Shown one piece after another: positions 1 to 7,386 of a stretch of DNA of 64,000 nt. Within the stretch, counting starts at the first letter, position 1; each line of letters begins with the position of its first letter. The DNA lies in assembly GCF_021462415.1 (NCBI RefSeq), contig NZ_JAKEDS010000001.1:62001-126000 (forward strand), in the 5' to 3' direction. This DNA is from Rhodohalobacter sp. 614A (lineage in GTDB: Bacteria; Bacteroidota; Rhodothermia; Balneolales; Balneolaceae). Position numbers and translations under genes: made by a program. The notes below the pieces were generated by a model. That model had not been told where the DNA came from. It saw nothing but the letters and a program-made list of their open reading frames with translations, and did not search any database.

Positions 1-1
1 C

Positions 2-151
2 GGCATGGTTTCACATCGCATGACCGGCGAAAGAAACGGCAAAAAACTGGATGCCGGGGGCTTTGGCCTCTGGCGATTTAAGGATGGGCTCATTATTGAC
101 CACTGGGAAATTACTACCGATCCTGACCACTGGGATGATTTCTGGTCATAA
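2..151 (+). CDS. NTF2/SnoaL-like protein, C-terminal fragment
   Basis: Only the last 49 codons are in the window; the reading frame is open from base 2 to the TAA at 149-151. The residues (G-F-G-L-W-R-F-K-D-G-L-I-I-D-H-W-E-I) resemble the final strands of SnoaL-like/NTF2-fold proteins, where a kDGkI-ehW pattern is usual. These small cone-shaped folds serve as cyclases, hydrolases or binding proteins, so no substrate can be named. The gene lies upstream of, and on the same strand as, the esterase, but nearly 700 bases separate them, so they need not be cotranscribed. Confidence 0.6.
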   Translation, partial: GMVSHRMTGERNGKKLDAGGFGLWRFKDGLIIDHWEITTDPDHWDDFWS

Positions 152-842
152 AATAATTAATCAATAAGGAACTTTTGCCGGTTTAGCTGTCTCAAAACCT
201 CCAAAGTGCTGGTTATTCGAATCAGGATAATCAAAAAATGCTCTCGTAGAAAGCTGCGGGGTCAAATTGCGGCTCATGCTGTCAGATCTTGGTTAGCAGA
301 CATCTTAAAATCGGCCTGACTCGGTTTTAGTAATTAAAAAAGTTCTGGATACCGTCAATATCCAGAACTTTCAGCCATATTATGAATGGCATGCTTATCT
401 ATCTATCAATGGTGCAATAGATATAGTATTCCAGCTACGGAATTTTTTTATTTATTGAAAATTTTAAAACCATTGGTCTTCTATTAAGACTCCCTCCTTG
501 AAAATTTAGGAACATAGGCCTCTTGCTGACGACCAGATTTTATGAACAAAATTTGGAAAAAAAGATAAGCAAGCGAATCGTTTACCTTATAAAAATCTAC
601 TATTTAATAAAATAGTAAGAAAACAGACGTAAGGCTGGAAAGGTAAAATGAAATGCATAGATATTTACTTTTTAAGGCTCTCAAAAAAGCCCCATCATTA
701 CCATAAGCAATCCATTGATTTATGTTTCGATCTTGATTTGAAACCTTTGTACCGTCTTGTAACCTTCTTCCAAATTCTTGTGGTTAATTTTTTTCTACAA
801 TATATTAATATTTGTATGATTTATCATTTAAATATAAAGTCA
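152..842. other. Long stretch without a convincing gene
   Basis: I see no gene here. It holds a strong hairpin (339-371) and, at 428-443, a small hairpin (ATTCC/GGAAT arms) followed by six T residues, which could act as a weak plus-strand terminator. From 648 the frame of the downstream esterase is open and begins with an ATG preceded by AAGG, but the residues encoded by 648-842 look like neither a signal peptide nor a domain. No tRNA, transposon end or operator was recognised. Confidence 0.5.
339..371 (-). terminator. Hairpin with T-tract on the minus strand
   Basis: Thirteen-base arms (AAAGTTCTGGATA / TATCCAGAACTTT) enclose a 7-base loop. On the minus strand the stem is followed by a run of T, the form of an intrinsic terminator; on the plus strand only three T follow. 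The nearest minus-strand gene ends far away at 1775, with a plus-strand esterase in between, so the orientation is odd. It may end readthrough from the sialate esterase operon or act bidirectionally. Confidence 0.55.
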
Positions 843-1721
843 ATGAAAGCACTTATAATCCCTTTTCTTATATCTTTTTTAATAACAAACCATCTTAAAG
901 TTACTGATGTTGACACTTTAAGCGTCTTTAGTAAATCTATGGATAGGAATATTCCAGTTGCTGTAGTACTCCCTTCACATTATTCAGAGTCTGAAAAAAA
1001 ATATCCTGTTTTGTACTTGTTACATGGTGCTAATGGAAATTTCACGAGCTGGCTCAATTCACCACCCAACAAAAGTACTGTCCACAAATTATCTGATCAA
1101 TATCAGGTAATAATTGTATTACCAGATGGAGGAAAAAGAAGTTTTTATTTTGACAGTCCTAATATTCCCGATAGTCAATATTCCACCTTTATTGCTAAGG
1201 AACTTCAGACTTATATTGATTCAAACTACCGGACTTTTAAAAAAAAAGAGGGCAGACTCATTGCAGGTTTATCTATGGGTGGGCATGGTGCTTTTTATAT
1301 AGCTTCGGAGTATCCTGAACTTTATACCGCAGCAGCAAGCATGAGTGGGGTTATGAACCTTGATACTAAAACCTGGATGGTTCCTGACAGCCTTGCAGAA
1401 GAATACACTTCCTATTTGAAAGTGCTATTAGGGCCAGTAAAAAACACTAACCAACATTTTTTCGAATCCTCTATAATAGGACGAGTAAATAAACTTAAAG
1501 CAGGTGGGATTTATCTATCCTTTGACTGCGGAACCGAAGATTTTCTTATTGAAACCAACAGAAATTTACATGCCAGATTATTGGATCAAAAAGTCCCTCA
1601 TGTGTATATAGAAAAGAATGGGGATCATTCCTGGGAATACTGGCAGAATTCTCTTCCATTTCATATGCTTTATTTTTATGGCATTTTGAAAAAAAATGGA
1701 ACCACAGTAGTAGATGAATAA
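843..1721 (+). CDS. Secreted esterase, esterase D/feruloyl esterase-like alpha/beta hydrolase
   Basis: A carboxylester hydrolase of the S-formylglutathione hydrolase/feruloyl esterase fold, 292 residues from this start. Seen: hydrophobic N-terminus (MKALIIPFLISFLIT), the oxyanion strand YPVLYLLHGANGN near residue 54, the nucleophile elbow GLSMGG with Ser144, an acid region CGTEDF and a catalytic His in GDHSWEYW near the C-terminus. The start at 843 is preferred because it gives a signal peptide; an in-frame ATG at 648 has a better ribosome site but adds 65 atypical residues. Four sampled 60-base lines count 36 percent G+C, lower than most of the window, hinting at separate acquisition. Probably deacylates a glycan or its degradation product; substrate unknown. 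Convergent with the sialate esterase, 53 bases apart. Confidence 0.8.
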   Translation: MKALIIPFLISFLITNHLKVTDVDTLSVFSKSMDRNIPVAVVLPSHYSESEKKYPVLYLLHGANGNFTSWLNSPPNKSTVHKLSDQYQVIIVLPDGGKRSFYFDSPNIPDSQYSTFIAKELQTYIDSNYRTFKKKEGRLIAGLSMGGHGAFYIASEYPELYTAAASMSGVMNLDTKTWMVPDSLAEEYTSYLKVLLGPVKNTNQHFFESSIIGRVNKLKAGGIYLSFDCGTEDFLIETNRNLHARLLDQKVPHVYIEKNGDHSWEYWQNSLPFHMLYFYGILKKNGTTVVDE

Positions 1722-1774
1722 AAAGGATTCAATTCCCTTATTCTATTTTTCATGTTGCCAGATCCACAAGCCTT

Positions 1775-3259
1775 TTAAAACTGATCAGTTCTGAAAGATG
1801 AAGCAGGTAACCCCGCTCTATTATACAACGAGGCATCCGGGCAATTTTCAAATCCATACCTTACAGCTGTAGGTATTCCAATATTATTGGACCATACGGT
1901 AATAGTGCTGTCGTTACTTATCTCAGCTTCTGCAGGATAAAATAGATTGTCTTCCCCTGCAATGCTAAAGCCGGTCAAGGTTTTCCCATAGCTAACCAAC
2001 CCACCAAAAAAATTGGTAAATGTCAGTTCTGCCTTCCCGCTATCATTAATAGTCATTTTTTTAAATATGGGTCCCGATGTACTTAATTCCTCAAAACCAT
2101 ATTCATTTGTCAGAGCCCACAATGAAAGCCTTTCTCCCACTTCTTTCTTCCGGCCGGGATGGATATCGTAACAGTTTCCCAAGTCAATTGTTGAAGCCAT
2201 CCCGGTATTTGGAACATTCCGGGCAGTTTCTAACTGAGCTTCTCTGAGATAGGCTGAATTTTCTCCTTTATAATTGAAGGGAGCAATTTCTACAAAATAA
2301 AAAGGTAATTTCTCATCGCTCCAAAGTTCTCGCCAAAAACGTATGAGTTCGGGAAAAAGAAGCTTGTACTGACTGGCATCAGCAACATTTGATTCTCCCT
2401 GGTACCATATTACTCCTTTTATACTGTATGGCACAATAGAATAAAACATGCCATTATACAACAGTGTCGGTTCTTTATGTTCCCATTCATCCGGTACCTG
2501 ATCAGAAATTTTTAATTCAGGAAATGATCTTAAATGATTTTTATCTATCCACGCTTCAACTTTTGAACCTCCATAGGCATCTACAATTACTCCAACGGGA
2601 GCATTAGTTGCGTCAGATATCTCCCTGGCAAAAAAGTATGCTGTTGCACTATAATCCCAAACATTTTCAGTATCGATTTCTTTCCATTCACCTACAATAT
2701 CTGCTAAAGGAAATGTACTGGCTTTGCGGTTTACATAAAAAATTCTAATTCCACTATTATTGGCGTGCACCTGTACATCTTTTCTCACTCCAACCGGAAT
2801 GTTCGCGTATGTTCGAAGAGGTCTATCCATATTTGATTGTCCTCCGGCAAGCCAAACTTCGCCTATCATTATATTTGATAAATTTACAGACGTACTTCCT
2901 TTTACTTTCAGTTCATAAGGCCCACCGGATTTTGGAGTTGAAATATAGGTCATCCATTTCCCTTCACTATCTACATTGGCTGTAGCTTCATGTCCCCAGG
3001 ATCCAGAAACATGTATCTCTTGACCCGGTTTATCGAATCCCCATATCGCAACATCATCATTTTGTTGGAGTACCATTCCATTACTAAAAATCGACGGCAT
3101 AGATATTTGTCCTTTAACACTTGAATTAGTAAATGTTATGACAAAAATAAGCATGAAAAAGGATGGTAGTTTCGTTCGTGCAAACGAGTTGATACTAACA
3201 GCGCTTAGTATCATCAGAAGATTTATTTTCCAAAATATATTATTCATCATTCTTCTCAT
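1775..3259 (-). CDS. Sialate O-acetylesterase-like SGNH hydrolase, secreted
   Basis: Removes O-acetyl groups from sialic acids or other acylated sugars. Seen: SIFSNGMVLQQ opening motif of the family near residue 56, GGQSNM with catalytic Ser142, a central VIWYQGESN block and the Asp/His block DIHPGRKKEVGERL near the C-terminus. Length (494) fits the 9-O-acetylesterase family. The N-terminus is unusual: two hydrophobic segments (about 8-26 and 33-50), of which the second ends in VKGQ like a signal cleavage site, so the annotated start may be too early or an insertion lengthened it. The ATG abuts the TGA of the upstream sialidase-like gene with no gap, suggesting translational coupling. De-acetylation would prepare acetylated sialic acid for cleavage or for NanA. 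Confidence 0.85.
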   Translation of the reverse strand: MRRMMNNIFWKINLLMILSAVSINSFARTKLPSFFMLIFVITFTNSSVKGQISMPSIFSNGMVLQQNDDVAIWGFDKPGQEIHVSGSWGHEATANVDSEGKWMTYISTPKSGGPYELKVKGSTSVNLSNIMIGEVWLAGGQSNMDRPLRTYANIPVGVRKDVQVHANNSGIRIFYVNRKASTFPLADIVGEWKEIDTENVWDYSATAYFFAREISDATNAPVGVIVDAYGGSKVEAWIDKNHLRSFPELKISDQVPDEWEHKEPTLLYNGMFYSIVPYSIKGVIWYQGESNVADASQYKLLFPELIRFWRELWSDEKLPFYFVEIAPFNYKGENSAYLREAQLETARNVPNTGMASTIDLGNCYDIHPGRKKEVGERLSLWALTNEYGFEELSTSGPIFKKMTINDSGKAELTFTNFFGGLVSYGKTLTGFSIAGEDNLFYPAEAEISNDSTITVWSNNIGIPTAVRYGFENCPDASLYNRAGLPASSFRTDQF

Positions 3260-4444
3260 TCACTTATTTTGATTTGTATACATTTCATCCAGCTCAGACA
3301 TTTTAAACCGTGTGCTTATGATAGACTGTTGTTCTTTGCCGGGTTTATATTTGATATAAGTAGTTGCCGCAATGGTACCGTCCGGTAATAATTCCATTCC
3401 GGGATACCCACAATCTCCACCCGCATAACTGTGAAGCAGTTTCACACGGTACTGACCACGTCGGCCTTTTTTGATATCTTCATACGTTCCCACCCATGCA
3501 CAAAAATGTCCTTTTGTATTGCTTGATGGTGCCATATCCCGGAAAGCAATCATCAATCGGCCGTCATTTGTGTATAGTCCTTTGTGTCTATCTCCGGTGA
3601 GTCCCCATGGAGTTTCTTCAGGAGTACTCCACGTTTTTCCTTCGTCGTTGCTGAACATCATCAGACTGAGGCCGCTTCGGGTATTATCCCGCATAATGCA
3701 GCATAATTCGGAGTGATCAGGTGATCGAAATACAAATGGTTCACAGGGATCTTTGTCTTCCACAACAGCAGTAATTACAGGCTCAGACCAGTTCATCCCT
3801 CCATCCTTACTGATACTTTTTAAAACCACTAATGGAGAATGATCGGCACCCTCTGGCCCGCGATGATACATTCCGAGATAACTTCCATCTTTCAGTTTAA
3901 CCACACTGCTAAATGTCATCACGCACTTAAATCCTAGCGGAGTCATTTCGCGCCAGGTTTTTCCACCGTCATCACTCATAATTCTGGGCATTTCAGGATG
4001 GGCGGAAAAAACCCAGAGCCGTTCCTGACCTTCAAAATCTACCATCCGATAAATACTCGGACAATTGGAATGCTTTTGGAAACCCTCAGGCAGTTGATCA
4101 TCCATTCTTGTCCAGGTCAGGCCGCTATCATTACTTCGTGCCATTGGGCCGGAAAATCCACCGTGACCTTTCGTCCACACTGCGAACATCGTTTTGCCAT
4201 CCGACATTAATAAGGTTGTTGGATGTCCCTGGTATATTTCCTCTGTTCCGGCAGCGATTACTACATGTCGATCAAATTCACCAGATATATCTATAATGGG
4301 TAATTTCGATTTATTCCGGGTGATTTTAGAAAATCCCAAGAAAGTGTCAGAGAAAGGAATACAGAATATACCTCCAACAAATGAGAAGGAAGTTTTTAAA
4401 AAAAATTTTCTTGAAAATGACGATTTACTCAAGTTTTCATTCAT
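3260..4444 (-). CDS. Sialidase-superfamily (Asp-box) six-bladed propeller, exported
   Basis: Four Asp boxes (S-x-D-x-G-x-x-W) lie near residues 104, 157, 212 and 265, the hallmark of the sialidase/neuraminidase fold. Arg59 (DRHVVIA), Arg252 (MRDNTRSG) and Arg302 (AFRDMA) are candidates for the carboxylate-binding triad. The FRIP/YRIP motif of classic GH33 enzymes is absent, so sialic-acid specificity is inferred from context. The N-terminus has SRKFFLK before a hydrophobic stretch, close to the twin-arginine consensus but with Arg-Lys, so export may be Tat or Sec. It is cotranscribed with the sialate esterase (0-base gap) and follows the GH-like propeller gene by 36 bases. Confidence 0.75.
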   Translation of the reverse strand: MNENLSKSSFSRKFFLKTSFSFVGGIFCIPFSDTFLGFSKITRNKSKLPIIDISGEFDRHVVIAAGTEEIYQGHPTTLLMSDGKTMFAVWTKGHGGFSGPMARSNDSGLTWTRMDDQLPEGFQKHSNCPSIYRMVDFEGQERLWVFSAHPEMPRIMSDDGGKTWREMTPLGFKCVMTFSSVVKLKDGSYLGMYHRGPEGADHSPLVVLKSISKDGGMNWSEPVITAVVEDKDPCEPFVFRSPDHSELCCIMRDNTRSGLSLMMFSNDEGKTWSTPEETPWGLTGDRHKGLYTNDGRLMIAFRDMAPSSNTKGHFCAWVGTYEDIKKGRRGQYRVKLLHSYAGGDCGYPGMELLPDGTIAATTYIKYKPGKEQQSIISTRFKMSELDEMYTNQNK

Positions 4445-4480
4445 AATATTTCACTCTTGTCTGCTCACACCTGTTATTTC

Positions 4481-5959
4481 TTATTCGAAAAAAAAGCTGT
4501 ATACCTTTCCTTTCTTTCCACTGAATACAACTCTTACTTGTTGTCCTTTAAGGGATGAAAGATCACTGTGGTTTTTCCACGAGACTTTTGCTTTTGTATC
4601 ATTGGTTCGCAATACATTACAATCCTTGCTGCCAAATCCTGGAATGGCTTTGCCTTCTGCATCCTCCAACCCCACACAAACTGTTCCCAGTACTTCTGTA
4701 TCAATATTTACGTAAAGGGTTTTTCCGATTACTTCCACCGATTTGGTTTTTGCTAATCCGCCTTCAGAAATAAAATTGAGTGAAACTAATCCGTCCTTTC
4801 GGATCACATGTCGATAGATTACTCCATCCCCTTCTTTGTCCGGTCCCTCAGTATCGCCGTGGCGGAATTTATAACCGGTGCCGTACAGCCAAAGCTTTTC
4901 TCCTCTTTCTATAATTCCCGGCCCTATAAATGTCATATTTGCATTTTCACTGTCCGCTAATCCGGTCGTTACAAATGGAGACCTGTCATATCGGTTCCAG
5001 TGAATTCCATCTTTGCTGCCGACAAAATGAGTCTCCAGCCGGCCATCACTGATATGCGCTTCACGCAGAAACATGGATGGAAAAGCAACATACCACTGGG
5101 GGTCAAGTGGATACGGTTGTGCTGAAATCGTATAAACATCCATATTAGACGGATCTTGTTCATCTGCAGCAAGAACCGTTGGAATTTCATCTACTATTCT
5201 TGGCAGATCATCGGGTTTATCAGGATTATCACCTTTGCCGGATGGTTGGACTCCAGTTGGAGAATCCAGAGAATTCAGTTCAAGCCGGACTACTTTTCTC
5301 AGCCTGTCCGACCATTCCCCCTCCACATTCCAGCCACGCAGATACAGCACATACTTGTTAATTCTACTATCCCAAAAAACATTATTCTGTGTATCCGCCC
5401 GGAAGGGTAACAGAGCTTTTTCATCCCGCTGCCAGCGTAACCCATCTGGTGAGGTAAAACGAAAAACTCCTTCTCCATATACATGTGCGATATAAATATA
5501 TCTCTCACTTTTTGATGCATTTGGATCTTTATACACCGTTCCGTCGAGGTATGGGATTCCCACTAAATTGTTGTTGGTGGAGCCATGATATTCTACAATT
5601 CCCAAATCCGGCTTTGTCCAGTTCACACCGTCCTTTGATTCGGCATAGGCAACATTGGGCTTATTGTCTGCATCCCGGCAGATATACCACATTCTTATTA
5701 TTCCCTCCTCTTCAATCACCGTTGTATAGAACGTGATCATTCGTTCCTCCCAGGGACGATCTCGCCGGATCACAATTTCACTTTTCTCGGGTGAATTGAC
5801 GTGAAGATTCGCATTCTCACTTTCTGCTATAAAAGATGGATCAAGGAATAAATGGCGCTGAACGGATTGAGAAAAAAGAGGACTGACCGCTCCAAAAAAA
5901 AATAATAAATACAAAAAAATAACAGATCTCCAACCAAGGAAACATGTCTTCTTCAGCAT
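4481..5959 (-). CDS. Secreted five-bladed-propeller-like putative glycoside hydrolase
   Basis: I recognise the general GH32/43-like propeller style but not an assigned family. Seen: signal peptide (MLKKTCFLGW... ending FSQ), then repeated blade signatures such as AESKDGVNWTKPDLG, SPDGLRWQRD, NVFWDSRINKYVLYLRGW and GSKDGIHWNRYDRSPF, and a beta-rich C-terminal segment from about residue 400. The gene at 12989 is a clear paralogue with the same block order. The start at 5959 gives a classical signal peptide; an upstream in-frame ATG at 5992 adds 11 residues. It is the first gene of the operon running to 1775, and the large palindromic operator 6074-6112 lies in its promoter. Likely trims sialylated or related glycans outside the cytoplasm. 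Confidence 0.6.
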   Translation of the reverse strand: MLKKTCFLGWRSVIFLYLLFFFGAVSPLFSQSVQRHLFLDPSFIAESENANLHVNSPEKSEIVIRRDRPWEERMITFYTTVIEEEGIIRMWYICRDADNKPNVAYAESKDGVNWTKPDLGIVEYHGSTNNNLVGIPYLDGTVYKDPNASKSERYIYIAHVYGEGVFRFTSPDGLRWQRDEKALLPFRADTQNNVFWDSRINKYVLYLRGWNVEGEWSDRLRKVVRLELNSLDSPTGVQPSGKGDNPDKPDDLPRIVDEIPTVLAADEQDPSNMDVYTISAQPYPLDPQWYVAFPSMFLREAHISDGRLETHFVGSKDGIHWNRYDRSPFVTTGLADSENANMTFIGPGIIERGEKLWLYGTGYKFRHGDTEGPDKEGDGVIYRHVIRKDGLVSLNFISEGGLAKTKSVEVIGKTLYVNIDTEVLGTVCVGLEDAEGKAIPGFGSKDCNVLRTNDTKAKVSWKNHSDLSSLKGQQVRVVFSGKKGKVYSFFFE

Positions 5960-6073
5960 TATTTGTCGCGGAAATTTTGTAATGGCAGACATAAAATAAT
6001 TCGTTAAAATGCTTCTCAGGATATTAGAAAGGCAATAAATGACCTACCTTTAACTCCATTTAATATCTGATAT

Positions 6074-6112
6074 TACATAAATATTATTTGTAAGACAAAT
6101 AATATTTATGTA
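6074..6112. promoter_or_regulatory. GntR/FadR-type operator inside a perfect 39-base palindrome
   Basis: Two perfectly complementary 18-base arms (TACATAAATATTATTTGT and its complement) flank the 3-base centre AAG. The core ATTTGT-AAG-ACAAAT matches three other sites in this locus and the GT-N3-AC geometry of FadR-subfamily operators. It lies between divergent genes starting at 5959/5992 and 6153, so one bound regulator could control both directions. Confidence 0.75.
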
Positions 6113-6152
6113 GCTTGATTTATCTACTATAACGATGTTCAAGCTTTTTTAG

Positions 6153-7340
6153 ATGACATCCACCTCTAATTCAAAATCAGATTACATGAGTCATCTTCAT
6201 CCCAAAGTGATTGTCTTTTCATTCATGTTTTCAGGATGCTTTTTTTCTTTTATTCCTCAGAATAGTTCAGCTCAGAATTCTTCCTTTATTAGCGGAGAAA
6301 TCGCCAATAGTACCCCTTCAATCGTCATACCATCTCCGAATGATTCCCGGATTGCACATCTTTCGTGGCCTAAAATAATTCGAACTGCTAAAGGAAATCT
6401 AGTAGTTGCATATAGTGCTGGTGTTGGCCATAACCGAGGTGGTTCAGGACCAGCCGTTTCTGTTTCCCGGGATAATGGTAAAACATTTACGCCACCCAAG
6501 TTGCTGGGATATTATCCTGAAGATGACGAGCGTTATAAAGACGCAGGAAATTTTGCTCTTGGAACTGCATCCGATGGAGCTATTATTCTCCTGGCAATGG
6601 CGTATAGTGGAAACGAAAATAATACTATTATTGGCTGGCGTTCAGAAGATGAAGGAAGCACATGGAAACCTGTGAATACCGATAAAATCGCCCAGAATAA
6701 AACAGGATCTATTTATGGAGAGATTTTAAATGTACCTAACGTTGGTTTAGTTGTTTTCGGTCATTACCGCCGCCCAAGTACACCTTCGCAAGGTATTTAT
6801 ATGTCCGTTTCCAAAGATAACGGGCAAACCTGGGGCTCCCCTCAAACGGTTACCGAGCAGGTATATGTAGAGCCGGCAGTTACATTTTCGAATGGCCGGT
6901 TTGTCGGATTGTTCAGGAACTCTGCAAGCGTAGGAAATAATAAATATGATTTGGCGGTATCGGATGATCTGGGAAAAACATGGACAATTTCACCGTCTGT
7001 TATCAAGATTCCTGAAGAGCTTGAAGGAGTGCAGCCCAGCCCTTTTATAACTGTGTCGAAAAAAAATCCGAACAAATTATTTGCCATTCAATCCATTCGG
7101 GGAGATATGGAGAATACCCGCGGGCGAATGTATTTGTGGTCGGCCGAGGTATATGAACTGGAATGGAAAAACCTTGGAATGATTGTGACCATAGACCGCC
7201 AGGCTGATCATCTGCATGATTGGTCGTACCCTTGGATGACATCCCTCAATGAAGATGAATGGCTGATGGTTTTCTATGCAGGAAAAGGTAACGGATCTAA
7301 CTCCATTTATGGATTGACGCTTCGTCCGGATTCACATTAA
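6153..7340 (+). CDS. Sialidase-superfamily (Asp-box) protein, secreted
   Basis: Four Asp boxes near residues 105, 164, 220 and 270 (SRDNGKTF, SEDEGSTW, SKDNGQTW, SDDLGKTW) mark a sialidase-type propeller. A hydrophobic segment ending in SAQ near residue 41 is a signal peptide; a second start at 6186 (residue 12) would give a more ordinary one. Candidate catalytic residues include the Arg in SRIAHLSWPKI and the Glu in YVEPAV. No FRIP motif is present. It forms a two-gene operon with the Kelch-symporter fusion 46 bases downstream, under the palindromic operator at 6074. Probably releases a terminal acidic sugar in the periplasm or at the surface; whether it cleaves sialic acid is not shown by sequence alone. 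Confidence 0.75.
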   Translation: MTSTSNSKSDYMSHLHPKVIVFSFMFSGCFFSFIPQNSSAQNSSFISGEIANSTPSIVIPSPNDSRIAHLSWPKIIRTAKGNLVVAYSAGVGHNRGGSGPAVSVSRDNGKTFTPPKLLGYYPEDDERYKDAGNFALGTASDGAIILLAMAYSGNENNTIIGWRSEDEGSTWKPVNTDKIAQNKTGSIYGEILNVPNVGLVVFGHYRRPSTPSQGIYMSVSKDNGQTWGSPQTVTEQVYVEPAVTFSNGRFVGLFRNSASVGNNKYDLAVSDDLGKTWTISPSVIKIPEELEGVQPSPFITVSKKNPNKLFAIQSIRGDMENTRGRMYLWSAEVYELEWKNLGMIVTIDRQADHLHDWSYPWMTSLNEDEWLMVFYAGKGNGSNSIYGLTLRPDSH

Positions 7341-7386
7341 AAAGGATCGAACTTTAATCAGCATTAATAAAAGAATCAGTTTTAGA

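Noticed and set aside
429-441. TTCCAGCTACGGA repeated at 29775-29787
   Set aside because: A 13-base match is expected many times by chance in 64 kb and the flanks do not agree, so it is not evidence of a mobile element.
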